A DNA stretch of 64,000 nt from Hydrogenophaga sp. (lineage in GTDB: Bacteria > Pseudomonadota > Gammaproteobacteria > Burkholderiales > Burkholderiaceae_C): assembly GCA_016741995.1 (NCBI GenBank), contig JACVCO010000017.1:25796-89795 (forward strand). Reading direction: 5' to 3'. The first letter of the stretch is position 1, and every line of letters begins with the position of its first letter. A model generated the notes under the pieces. The model saw only the letters and a list, made by a program, of their open reading frames with translations, did no database searches and had not been told where the DNA came from. Shown here piece after piece: positions 52,105-59,789 of the stretch. The translations under genes and the position numbers were made by a program.

Positions 52105-52188
52105 GGCCGCTGATCCGGTGGATCCGTGGAGCGGCTTGACTCTGGAGTTACTCCAGGGTTTCCAATGCCCGCTTCCACAGGAGAAACC

Positions 52189-52551
52189 ATGCCGACCCCC
52201 CACGATGCCACCCGGCTCCAGGCCGTTTTCGATGAACTGATCCAGCAATCGGCGCGGGCGCCGGATGCCCGCCAGGCTTGGCTTTACCTCGAAGCCGCCC
52301 ACGTGGTGGGCCAGCTTCGTTTGCGCCCGCACGTGCGCAGCCATTGGCACATGCTGCGGCTCGCGGCGCGCACGGGCGATGCGCCCGAGGTGCTGGGCCA
52401 GTTGTTCCGGCTCGCGCTGGTGCCGCTGGGGCACCTCAGCGGGCGCTTGCCGATCGGCAACCCCGGCCGCGCCAACGTGAGCGCTTTCGAGCCGATGGCG
52501 GTGCGCCCGGAACTCGGCGGGTTGATCGAACAGGCGCGCCGGGGCATGTGA
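52189..52551 (+). CDS. DUF3703 family protein
   Basis: A 120-residue cytoplasmic protein. The pattern YLEAAHVVGQLRLRPHVRSHWHMLRLAARTGD with three histidines, QLFRLALVPLGHLSGRLPIGNPGRANVSAFEPM matches DUF3703 as I remember it. No catalytic role is known; the spaced histidines suggest metal binding. The ATG at 52189 has CACAGGAGAAACC upstream. Single rightward gene after the reductase remnant. A CRP-like palindrome overlaps its stop codon. Confidence 0.75.
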   Translation: MPTPHDATRLQAVFDELIQQSARAPDARQAWLYLEAAHVVGQLRLRPHVRSHWHMLRLAARTGDAPEVLGQLFRLALVPLGHLSGRLPIGNPGRANVSAFEPMAVRPELGGLIEQARRGM

Positions 52552-52562
52552 CCGGGGTCACT
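52547..52562. promoter_or_regulatory. CRP/Vfr-like palindrome upstream of the 52.6-kb gene
   Basis: TGTGACCGGGGTCACT matches the CRP-family pattern TGTGA-N6-TCACA with one change. The inner 14 bases, GTGACC-GG-GGTCAC, are a perfect palindrome. It ends 57 bases before the ATG at 52619. An almost identical site is at 53590-53605 before another small exported protein. Confidence 0.45.
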
Positions 52563-52566
52563 TAAC

Positions 52567-52582
52567 GCGGGCGCGCGCCCGC
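52567..52582. repeat. 16-base perfect GC palindrome
   Basis: GCGGGCGCGCGCCCGC reads the same on both strands and lies between the DUF3703 stop and the next start. It could act as a terminator stem for the DUF3703 gene, though no T-tract follows. Confidence 0.4.
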
Positions 52583-52618
52583 TCGACACTTGGCCGCACG
52601 ACCACCACCGAGGCCTCC

Positions 52619-53161
52619 ATGCGCGCGACCACGCCCACCCGATTGAACCCCCTGAGCCTGTTGGTTCTGGCCCTGGCGCCCGCGCTGGTGCACGCGCAGT
52701 TCGAGCCGCTGCCCGTGCAGAGCGTGCGCAAGCTGAGCGACGGCGAACTGGGTTGCGGGCAGATCTACACGGAGAGCCAGACGCTGGAGAAGGCGTTGCT
52801 GGCGTGGCAGGCCGAAGCCGCACAGGCGCAGCAGGCCATGGACGACACGCAGAACGAGATGCTGCATCGCGCCCAGGACGCGCGCGGGGGTGGCCTGGGG
52901 GCGGCCATCGGGGGTGGGCTGCTTGGCCTGGTTCCCGGGGGCGGCCAGGTGGCCGGCTACGCGGCCCAGGCCGCCGCCAGTGCGCGCCGGGCCGGCATGC
53001 AGGAAAGCGCCAACCGGATGGTGCAGGCGCAGGGCCGGCTGATGAAGCTGGAGCAGGCCATGGAACATGCGCAGGCGCGCAGCGAACACCTGGCCGACCT
53101 GTTTCTCAAGAAGGGTTGCAGGCTGTCCGAGGTGAAAGCCGCCGCCGACCCCGCCCAATAG
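52619..53161 (+). CDS. Hypothetical exported protein
   Basis: A 180-residue protein with a signal peptide (LNPLSLLVLALAPALVHAQ). The mature part has a cysteine early (GELGCGQIY) and one late (KKGCRLSE), a helical stretch TLEKALLAWQAEAAQAQQAMDDTQNEM, a glycine-rich hydrophobic segment GGGLGAAIGGGLLGLVPGGGQVAGYAAQAAA resembling glycine-zipper envelope proteins and a second helical stretch. I do not recognise the family. A CRP-like palindrome precedes it. Convergent with the next gene. Confidence 0.7.
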   Translation: MRATTPTRLNPLSLLVLALAPALVHAQFEPLPVQSVRKLSDGELGCGQIYTESQTLEKALLAWQAEAAQAQQAMDDTQNEMLHRAQDARGGGLGAAIGGGLLGLVPGGGQVAGYAAQAAASARRAGMQESANRMVQAQGRLMKLEQAMEHAQARSEHLADLFLKKGCRLSEVKAAADPAQ

Positions 53162-53198
53162 CGCGCAGCGGCGCCGGTGCGCGGCGGCGGCGGCGTGT

Positions 53199-53513
53199 TC
53201 AGCGGCATTGCTGATCGAACGTGCTCTTCATCGTCGCAATGACCTCGGGCCGGATACCGAGCCATGTCGTGGGGCTCATGGTCGCGGCCTTGTATTCGCA
53301 TCTGAGCCGCGCTTCCTCGGGCGGTTTGGCCGGCATCAAACGGATCATCCCGGACAGGGCATCGCAGTATTGCTTGAAGTTCTTGGTCTTCAGCGCGGTG
53401 TCGCGCTGGGTGCGAAGCCGTTCGTGCTCGCTGCATTGCGGGTCGGGTGCCGCCATCGACACGGTGGCAAGGGCGGACAAGGTCAGGCCGGTGAGAAGTT
53501 TGAGTAGGGACAT
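53199..53513 (-). CDS. Small hypothetical exported protein
   Basis: A 104-residue protein with a signal peptide (LLTGLTLSALATVSMAAP). The mature 83 residues contain four cysteines (DPQCSEHE, QYCDAL, LRCEYK, QQCR), which could form two disulfides. Rich in charged residues; no family recognised. The start ATG at 53513 has TCCCTACT on the other strand, i.e. AGTAGGGA as ribosome site. A CRP-like palindrome lies 77 bases upstream. Confidence 0.65.
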   Translation of the reverse strand: MSLLKLLTGLTLSALATVSMAAPDPQCSEHERLRTQRDTALKTKNFKQYCDALSGMIRLMPAKPPEEARLRCEYKAATMSPTTWLGIRPEVIATMKSTFDQQCR

Positions 53514-53589
53514 GGTTTGTGAACGGGGTGTTGGCGCGCCGGTGCGGCACGCGGCGGCCGCAGTATCCGAAGCGTCTTGCCCCGGCGTA

Positions 53590-53605
53590 AGTGACCGAGG
53601 TCACA
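53590..53605. promoter_or_regulatory. CRP/Vfr-like palindrome upstream of the 53.5-kb gene
   Basis: AGTGACCGAGGTCACA matches TGTGA-N6-TCACA with one change and differs from the site at 52547 by one base within the 14-base core (GTGACCGAGGTCAC). It lies 77 bases before the leftward gene starting at 53513 and also just downstream of the kinase gene that ends at 53638. Confidence 0.45.
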
Positions 53606-53637
53606 TGGCCGGGGCGGCCCACCAGCCCGTCGGCCAG

Positions 53638-55389
53638 TCAGCCAGCCAGCGCGTCGAGCAGCTGTTGTGCCTGCACGGGCTTGTGCAGATACGCAATGCC
53701 GCTGGCCTTGATGGCGGCGATGCGTTCTGGCGCGGTTTCGCCGGTGACCAGCAAGGTGCGCAGGTGGGGCGACGTGCTGCGCAGTGCGAGCAGGTGCTCG
53801 AGGCCGTTGCGGCTACCCGGGAGCCGGAAATCGGAAACGACGGCTTCGATCGGGTTCGTCTGGAGCAGGTGTTGCGCCTGCGCCAGATCGCTGGCGGGAT
53901 ACACCGCGCAACCGCACGAGGAGAGCAGCAGCGCCAGGGCCTCGCGGCTCACCGGCTCGTCGTCGATCACGAGCACATGGCGCGGCAGGGCGCTGCCGGT
54001 TGGCGGGGGTGGTTCCCGCGTCGCGCCACCGGGGTGGGCGAGGCCGGGGGCTCCCGCGCCGGCCTGTTGCACCCACACCCGAAAGCGCGTGCCCCGTGCG
54101 GGCGTTGACGAGAGCTCGACGGGGTGCTCGAGCAGGCTCGACAGCCGCTTGACGATGGACAGGCCGATGCCCAGGCCGGCGGTGCGGTCGCGCTGCGGGT
54201 TGGCGAGTTGGTAGAACTCGTCGAACACACGCTGCTGGTGTTCGCCGGCGATGCCGATGCCGGTGTCGATGACCTCGAAGCAGACCTGGCCGGCGCGCGC
54301 CGCCGGCGCGCCCGAGCGGGCGGCCACCAGCACGCCGCCGGTGGGCGTGTACTTCAGGGCGTTGTCGATCAGGTTGCCGAGCAGGCGCGTGAGCAGTTGC
54401 GCGTCGCTCAGCACGACCAGATCGCCCGGCGCGCGAAACCGGATCTGGAGATCCCTGGCCTGGGCGTTGCCGGAGAAGGTGTGGTTCAAGGCAATGAACA
54501 GCTCGTGCACGCGCAGCGGTTGCAGCCTGGGCTGCACGGCCCCCGCGTCCAGCCGCGAGATGTCGAGCATGGTGTCCAGGGACTGGTTCAGCAGGCGCAC
54601 CGAGTGCCCCAGCCGGGACACGGTTTGCGTGCTGTCCGGGTCCAACCGGGAGCGCTCGAGCACGGACGTGAACAGCGAGATGGCGTGAAGGGGCTGGCGC
54701 AGATCGTGGCTGGCGGAGGCGAGGAAGCGGCTCTTTTCCCGGTTGGCGCTCTCCACCAGTTCCACCTGCTGCGCCAGGCGGCGGGCGAGGTCTTCCTTTT
54801 CGAAGCGCACGGTCAGCGACTGTTCGAGCAGATCGGCCTGCTGGGAGGTCCACTTGAAGGTCATCGCCAGGTAGAGCGCCATGCAGCCCGCCAGCACCCA
54901 ACCAACCAGGCCCCCATGCCAGGCGCATGCGGACACGATCCCCACGCCCGCGGGGATGCTGAACGCGGCGATGGTCTGGCGGTGGGTCGAGACGATGGCC
55001 GAACCCAGCGACACCGCGCCCATGATGAAGACGGTGACCAGGATCAGCTGCGGTGTGCCCTGGTGCGCGCCGAGCATCCAGGGCGCGAGCCCCCACATCG
55101 TGCCGAGCAGCAGGAGATCGCGGATGCGGCCCCGCAAGACGGTGGGCAGTTCGTGGTCGGGCAGCGGGCCGCGGGTTTCCAGTTGGCGGCGCTGCACGTA
55201 GCTGAACAGCACGGCGACGCCGAACAGGCCCAGCCACACCAGGGCGAAGCGCGAGGCCCATTCCAGGTGGAACACGAGCGCCAGCGGCGTGGCAAACGGA
55301 ATGGGCGAGAGGATGCGCGCGGGCCCGGTCTTCTGCAGCAGCAGTTCGAGCTGGACCCGCTGCACGGCCACGGGGGTGGTCGCGCTCAT
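53638..55389 (-). CDS. Hybrid sensor histidine kinase with C-terminal receiver
   Basis: A 583-residue protein. The N-terminal ~180 residues contain about six hydrophobic helices (FALVWLGLFGVAVLFSYV, LILVTVFIMGAVSLGSAIVS, GWVLAGCMALYLAM). A coiled linker leads to the H-box FLASASHDLRQPLHAISLF (~residue 225), N-box NLIDNALKYT, G boxes DTGIGI and GLGIGLSIV, and a receiver at ~460-580 with the acceptor aspartate in AVVSDFRLPG and lysine in YLHKPVQ. It is coupled to the LuxR-type regulator by an ATGA overlap. The membrane sensor type suggests a lipophilic or membrane-linked signal; not identified. Confidence 0.88.
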   Translation of the reverse strand: MSATTPVAVQRVQLELLLQKTGPARILSPIPFATPLALVFHLEWASRFALVWLGLFGVAVLFSYVQRRQLETRGPLPDHELPTVLRGRIRDLLLLGTMWGLAPWMLGAHQGTPQLILVTVFIMGAVSLGSAIVSTHRQTIAAFSIPAGVGIVSACAWHGGLVGWVLAGCMALYLAMTFKWTSQQADLLEQSLTVRFEKEDLARRLAQQVELVESANREKSRFLASASHDLRQPLHAISLFTSVLERSRLDPDSTQTVSRLGHSVRLLNQSLDTMLDISRLDAGAVQPRLQPLRVHELFIALNHTFSGNAQARDLQIRFRAPGDLVVLSDAQLLTRLLGNLIDNALKYTPTGGVLVAARSGAPAARAGQVCFEVIDTGIGIAGEHQQRVFDEFYQLANPQRDRTAGLGIGLSIVKRLSSLLEHPVELSSTPARGTRFRVWVQQAGAGAPGLAHPGGATREPPPPTGSALPRHVLVIDDEPVSREALALLLSSCGCAVYPASDLAQAQHLLQTNPIEAVVSDFRLPGSRNGLEHLLALRSTSPHLRTLLVTGETAPERIAAIKASGIAYLHKPVQAQQLLDALAG

Positions 55390-56042
55390 GAGAAGAGGCC
55401 GATCAGCTCGGCCCGTGAGCGGACATTGAAGGTGAGGAACACCGTCGACACGCAGTTCTTCACCGAGCCCAGGGCCAGCCCGGTTTCTGCGGCGATCGCC
55501 TGGTTGTCGAGCCCGCTCAGGATGAGTTCCAGCACCTGGATCTGGCGGCCGGTCAGGCGCACGTCGGGCTTCAGGTGCCGGTAGCGGGCCAGTGCGTCGG
55601 CTGGTCCTGGCTCGGTGCCGGCGGCACCGCGTGCCACCCGCGGGCCGGCGGCGGCCGCCCCGATCGTGTCGAGCAGGCCACTCAGGTCGTTCGTGTCGCC
55701 GGTCTTGCTGAAGTACGCCCAGGCCCCATGGGCCAGGGCTTCGTCGCGCACCAGTGCATCCTGTGTGCCCGAGACCACGACGATCGGCAGATCCGGGTAG
55801 CGCTGCCGCAGCAGCCGCAGCCCGGCCAGGCCCCGCGTGTCGCCCAGGTTCAGATCGAGCAACAGGAGAAAAACGCGGTCGGCGCCGTGCTGCAGGTGCA
55901 GCAGGGCCTGCTCCAGGCTGTGGGCATCGGCGAACTCGAAACGGTCGCCGAAATGCTGGGCGATCACCTGGCGCAAGCCCACCCGCACCAGCTCGTGGTC
56001 GTCGACGGCCAGGATGGTTCTGCGTGGCGGCGTGTCGGGCAT
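55386..56042 (-). CDS. LuxR/NarL-family response regulator
   Basis: A 218-residue regulator. Receiver with AVDDHELVRVGLRQVI, acceptor aspartate in LLLLDLNLGDTRG (~residue 62), threonine/serine in VVVSGTQD and lysine in YFSKTGD. After an alanine/glycine linker comes the helix-turn-helix LTGRQIQVLELILSGLDNQAIAAETGLALGSVKNCVSTVFLTFNVRSR. It is 13 bases downstream of exoD and directly coupled to the hybrid kinase, so both may be transcribed with uppP-CNNM-exoD. Confidence 0.9.
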   Translation of the reverse strand: MPDTPPRRTILAVDDHELVRVGLRQVIAQHFGDRFEFADAHSLEQALLHLQHGADRVFLLLLDLNLGDTRGLAGLRLLRQRYPDLPIVVVSGTQDALVRDEALAHGAWAYFSKTGDTNDLSGLLDTIGAAAAGPRVARGAAGTEPGPADALARYRHLKPDVRLTGRQIQVLELILSGLDNQAIAAETGLALGSVKNCVSTVFLTFNVRSRAELIGLFS

Positions 56043-56055
56043 GGCCGGTAGTGTC

Positions 56056-56691
56056 TCAACCCCACCAGCGCATGACGAGGTACAGCGCCGCCTGCGCCAT
56101 TGCCCACACCACGCCCGACACCACGGTGAGGGCGAAGGCCGCGGTGGCGATGCCGGCGATCACCCACAGGCCGTCGCGTTCGAGCACGCCGAGCGCGAGC
56201 ACGCTGATGGCCAGCGCGGGCAGGATGTTGCCGAGCGGGATGGGCAGCACGAGCACCACCGCCAGCACGAAGCAGAGCAGGCCGATGGCGTATTCGAACG
56301 GGGGGTGGGTGAGCGTGCTCCAGCGCGGGCGCAGCAGCTTCTCGGCACGCGCTAGCCAGGGGCTCAGGCGGCGCACCAGGGTCTGCAGGTCGTCGCGGGC
56401 GATGGAGCGGCGCGTGATCACGCCGGGCAACCAGGGCTTCATGCCCAGCATGAGCTGCGCGGCCAGGAAAACGAGCGGCGCCCCCAGGATGCCCGACAGG
56501 CCCGGTGGCGCCGGCACCACGTTGGGCGCGGCGAAGACGAACATCAGCGCCCCGATGGCGCGGTCGCCGAGCGCGGCGAGCAGGTCGCCGATGCTCACGC
56601 GATCGGACGTGCCTTCGTGCGCAAGACGGAACAGCACCAGCGAGAGCGGCTCGCCGCGCGCGGCGATGGGAACGGAAGCGGGGTCGGTCAT
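56056..56691 (-). CDS. ExoD-family membrane protein
   Basis: A 211-residue inner-membrane protein of the ExoD family (exopolysaccharide synthesis or alkaline/ionic tolerance in rhizobia). N-terminal cytoplasmic region DRVSIGDLLAALGDRAIGALMFVFAAPNVVPAPPG, then four helices including AIGLLCFVLAVVLVLPIPLGNILPALAISVLALG, a highly typical ExoD block. The start ATG at 56691 overlaps the lipoprotein gene by four bases; the longer frame upstream is a shadow. Confidence 0.87.
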   Translation of the reverse strand: MTDPASVPIAARGEPLSLVLFRLAHEGTSDRVSIGDLLAALGDRAIGALMFVFAAPNVVPAPPGLSGILGAPLVFLAAQLMLGMKPWLPGVITRRSIARDDLQTLVRRLSPWLARAEKLLRPRWSTLTHPPFEYAIGLLCFVLAVVLVLPIPLGNILPALAISVLALGVLERDGLWVIAGIATAAFALTVVSGVVWAMAQAALYLVMRWWG

Positions 56692-57155
56692 GGTTTCGTG
56701 TGGGCCGCGCGGGGGCAGACGCGCGCGGCGTGTTCGATCAGCCAACGCATCTGCGTGGCCTCGGTCCAGGCGGCGGCGGGCAACACGCGCACGCGTTCGC
56801 CGCCGCGCGGCCGCACCCAGGTCTCGAAGCGATTCTGTGCTTCTCCGCTGCCGCTGACCTCGACCTCCAGCCCGCCCAGGGGCGTGTGCACCAGCGGGGT
56901 GTCGCCGGGCGACTCGGCGGCCACGCGCAAACGGCAGTCGCCCTCGACGGCGAAACGCTGTTCGCGCGTGCCACGCACCCCACGCACCTGCCGGTCCGTG
57001 AGGTTCATGACCTCGATCGCGCGCGCGAGCGACACGTCGTCGTCGAGCACGAGCGGTTCCTCGGTGCCGTAGCCATCGGCGCAGGCGGCGAGCGCCAGCA
57101 CCAGGGCAGGCAGCAGGCCGAAGGCCGCGCGGCGCAAGCGGGTCGGTGCCGTCAT
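56688..57155 (-). CDS. Putative lipoprotein
   Basis: A 155-residue protein with a signal peptide ending in a lipobox, ALVLALAACADG (cysteine at ~residue 25). The mature part starts with DGYGTEEPLVLDDDVSLARAIEVMNL and contains two more cysteines (EGDCRLRV, ARVCPRA). No family recognised. The position between the CNNM gene and exoD, with four-base overlaps on both sides, shows tight co-translation. Aspartate at +2 would favour retention at the inner membrane by E. coli rules, but here alanine is at +2. Confidence 0.72.
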   Translation of the reverse strand: MTAPTRLRRAAFGLLPALVLALAACADGYGTEEPLVLDDDVSLARAIEVMNLTDRQVRGVRGTREQRFAVEGDCRLRVAAESPGDTPLVHTPLGGLEVEVSGSGEAQNRFETWVRPRGGERVRVLPAAAWTEATQMRWLIEHAARVCPRAAHTKP

Positions 57156-58474
57156 GCCACCGGGGCGTCGCCAACGCTGGCGGGGGCTTCGGCGGGCAGG
57201 CGCGTGGCCATCACCTTGTCGATGGTGCGGCCGTCCATGTCCACGATCTCCAGGCGCCAGCCTTCCCATTCGGCGTGGTCGCCCACGCGCGGCAAGCGGC
57301 CGGTGAGCAGCATCAGCATGCCGCTGAGCGTGTGGTAGCGGCCGCGGTCTTCGTCGGGCACGCGGTCGAGGTCGAGCCGGTCCTTCAGTTCGGGCACGGG
57401 GATGTGGCCATCGAGCAGCCAGGAGCCGTCGTCGCGCTGCATGGCCCAGGAGGTTTCCGGGTCGCGCGGCTGGAACTCGCCGGTGATGGCTTCGATGAGG
57501 TCCTGCAGGGTGACGATGCCCTGCACCTCGCCGTACTCGTCGATCACGAACGCCATCTGCACGTCGGACAGGCGGAAGTTGTCGAGCAGCTCCATGCCGG
57601 TGATGGTTTCGGGCACGTACAGCGGCTGCTGCAGCGGTTGCTGTTCCAGCCCGCGCTGCTGGCCGCGCAGGGCCTGCGCCAGCCACTGGCGCGCGTTCAG
57701 CACGCCCTGCAGGTTGCCCAGGTTGCCCTTGACGACCGGGAAGCGCGAATGCTCGCTGCTCTCCACGCGCGCCATGTTCACCTCGAACGGCTCTTCCAGG
57801 TCGAGCACCACCACGTCGCTGCGCGGCACCATCAGCGAGCCGATCTGGCGGTCGTCGAGGCGGAACACGTTGCGCACCATCGCGTGCTCGTGCGATTCGA
57901 TCACGCCCGCGCTCGTGCCTTCGGCCAGCATGGCGTGGATCTCTTCCTCCGTCACGGCGTTGGCGCTGTTCTCCTTCACGCCCAGCAGGCGCAGCAGCGC
58001 GCGCGTGGAAAACGACAGCAGGAGCACGAAGGGCTTGGTGGCCTTGGAGAGCCAGTCGATCGGCCGCGCCACCAGGCGCGCGAAAGTTTCGGGGTAGGTT
58101 TGCCCCAGCCGTTTGGGCACCAGCTCGCCCACCACGATGGAGAAGTAGGTGATGACGATCACCACCAGCGCGGTGGCGCCGATCTGGCTGGCCTGCAGCG
58201 GCGCACCCAGCGATTGCAGCCACAGCGCCAGCGGCCCCGCGAGCGCGGCCTCGCCGACGATGCCGTTGAGCACGCCGATGGAGGTGATGCCGATCTGAAT
58301 GGTGGAGAGGAAGCGGTTCGGGTCTTCGCCGAGCTTGACGGCCGCGGCCGCGGCGCCGTCGCCCTCGTCGATGAGTTTCTGCAGGCGCGCCTTGCGGGCG
58401 GTCACGAGCGCCAATTCCGACATGGCGAAGACGCCATTGAGAAGAATCAGCGCGATCAGTAAGGCAATTTCCAT
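57152..58474 (-). CDS. CNNM/CorC-type transporter-associated protein (HlyC/CorC family)
   Basis: A 440-residue protein: N-terminal DUF21 membrane domain with four hydrophobic segments (ALLIALILLNGVFAMSELALVTARKARLQKLIDEG, FLSTIQIGITSIGVLNGIVGE), two CBS domains at ~215-335 (MVPRSDVVVLD, VIDEYGEVQGIVTLQDLIEAITGEF) and a C-terminal CorC/HlyC domain with DGHIPVPELKDRLDLD. Family members are Mg2+/Co2+ efflux or regulatory proteins. It follows uppP after 21 bases in the same direction. Confidence 0.9.
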   Translation of the reverse strand: MEIALLIALILLNGVFAMSELALVTARKARLQKLIDEGDGAAAAAVKLGEDPNRFLSTIQIGITSIGVLNGIVGEAALAGPLALWLQSLGAPLQASQIGATALVVIVITYFSIVVGELVPKRLGQTYPETFARLVARPIDWLSKATKPFVLLLSFSTRALLRLLGVKENSANAVTEEEIHAMLAEGTSAGVIESHEHAMVRNVFRLDDRQIGSLMVPRSDVVVLDLEEPFEVNMARVESSEHSRFPVVKGNLGNLQGVLNARQWLAQALRGQQRGLEQQPLQQPLYVPETITGMELLDNFRLSDVQMAFVIDEYGEVQGIVTLQDLIEAITGEFQPRDPETSWAMQRDDGSWLLDGHIPVPELKDRLDLDRVPDEDRGRYHTLSGMLMLLTGRLPRVGDHAEWEGWRLEIVDMDGRTIDKVMATRLPAEAPASVGDAPVA

Positions 58475-58495
58475 GGTGGTGGGGGTGAGGAAAAA

Positions 58496-59335
58496 TCAGA
58501 GCGGTGCCAGCACGCCGGCGGCGAGCAAGAACAGCACCAGGGTGCCCAGCGCAATGCGGTACAGCACGAAAGGCATGTACCCGCGCGTGGACACGAGTTT
58601 GAGGAACCAGACGATGACGGCGTAGCCGACCACGAAGGCGATCAGCGTGGCCAGGGCGGTGGGGCCAGGCGCGATCGGGCCGCTGACCCCCCAGCTGCGG
58701 TAGAGCTGGTAGAAGCCCGAGGCCGTGACCGCCGGCAAGGCCAGCAGGAAGGAATAGCGCGCCGCCGCCTCGCGTGTGTAGCCCATGAGCAGGCCCGCCG
58801 TGATGGTGCCGCCCGAGCGCGACACGCCCGGGATGAGCGCCAGCGCCTGCGCGAAGCCGAACAGCAGGCCGTGGCCCCAGCCCAGCTCGCGCAGCGTGCG
58901 CTGCTGCGTGGCGCGGCGGTCGGCCCAACCCAGCAGCAGCGCGAACACGATCAGCATGGTGGCCGTGATCGCGAGGTGGCGCAGCGAGGTCTCGATCGCG
59001 TCCTTGAACAGCAGGCCCAGCACCGCAATGGGCAGCGTGCCGATCAGGATCAGCCAGCCCATGCGCGCGTCGGGGTCGGCGCGCAGCGCGGGCTGCGTGA
59101 GCGAACCCCACCAGCGCGCCAGGATGCGCGCGATGTCGTGGCGGAAGTACACCAGCACCGCCAGCTCGGTGCCGAGCTGCGTGATCGCGGTGAAGGCCGC
59201 ACCCGGGTCGGTGCCCGAAGGCAGCAGTGGGCCGAGGATGCGCAGGTGCGCGCTGGACGACACCGGCAGGAACTCGGTGAGTCCCTGGACGGTGCCCAGG
59301 ATCGCGGCTTCAAGCCACGGCAGGATGGAACCCAT
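58496..59335 (-). CDS. uppP: Undecaprenyl-diphosphatase UppP (BacA)
   Basis: Dephosphorylates undecaprenyl diphosphate to recycle the lipid carrier for peptidoglycan and other polymers; gives bacitracin resistance. 279 residues, eight or so helices. Active-site motifs: [20 protein letters not shown] near residue 15 and [20 protein letters not shown] near 170. I chose the ATG at 59335; a GTG 24 bases earlier is in frame, and neither has a good ribosome site. First gene of a leftward run down to the hybrid kinase. Confidence 0.92.
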   Translation of the reverse strand: MGSILPWLEAAILGTVQGLTEFLPVSSSAHLRILGPLLPSGTDPGAAFTAITQLGTELAVLVYFRHDIARILARWWGSLTQPALRADPDARMGWLILIGTLPIAVLGLLFKDAIETSLRHLAITATMLIVFALLLGWADRRATQQRTLRELGWGHGLLFGFAQALALIPGVSRSGGTITAGLLMGYTREAAARYSFLLALPAVTASGFYQLYRSWGVSGPIAPGPTALATLIAFVVGYAVIVWFLKLVSTRGYMPFVLYRIALGTLVLFLLAAGVLAPL

Positions 59336-59431
59336 GAACGGAGGAGGGAAGCGGGCCACGGCCAGGGGCCGGTGCCGGGCCGCCGGCCACGCCGGTGAGG
59401 GCGCTCGGGGCAGGCGGAACGGGTGGGGCGG

Positions 59432-59752
59432 TCAGCCGCGCCGGGGCGGGCGGAAGGGCTGCTCGAGCAAGGGCGTGGGCAGGCCGCCGATGCGCAACTG
59501 CGGGTGCAGCGGCGTGAGCACGTGCGCCAGCGCCGGGGCGGCGTGGCGTTGCAGGGTGTCGGGCAGGTCGGGCAATTCGTCCGCGAGCGCGTGCTCCAGG
59601 TCGGCCAGGCCCTTCTGGCTGGGCGCGGTGGAGCCGGCATCGGCCACGGCCAGGCCCGCGACGGGGGCGTCGACGACGTGATCGGGGATGGCGAAGCCGA
59701 CCACCCCCAACAGGAAGTGCACGGCAAAAAGTGCAATGAGCCAGCGGCGCAT
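59432..59752 (-). CDS. Small hypothetical protein with N-terminal membrane helix
   Basis: A 106-residue protein. An N-terminal hydrophobic helix (RRWLIALFAVHFLLGVVGFAI) is followed by a mostly polar, proline-containing region (LEHALADELPDLPDTLQRH) and a basic C-terminus (LLEQPFRPPRRG). No family recognised. The ATG at 59752 directly precedes the helix. It lies between the antiporter gene and uppP, same strand, with gaps of 37 and 96 bases. Confidence 0.6.
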   Translation of the reverse strand: MRRWLIALFAVHFLLGVVGFAIPDHVVDAPVAGLAVADAGSTAPSQKGLADLEHALADELPDLPDTLQRHAAPALAHVLTPLHPQLRIGGLPTPLLEQPFRPPRRG

Positions 59753-59789
59753 GGGGCGTGATTTTACGGACACGCCCGGCCGGGCCGTT

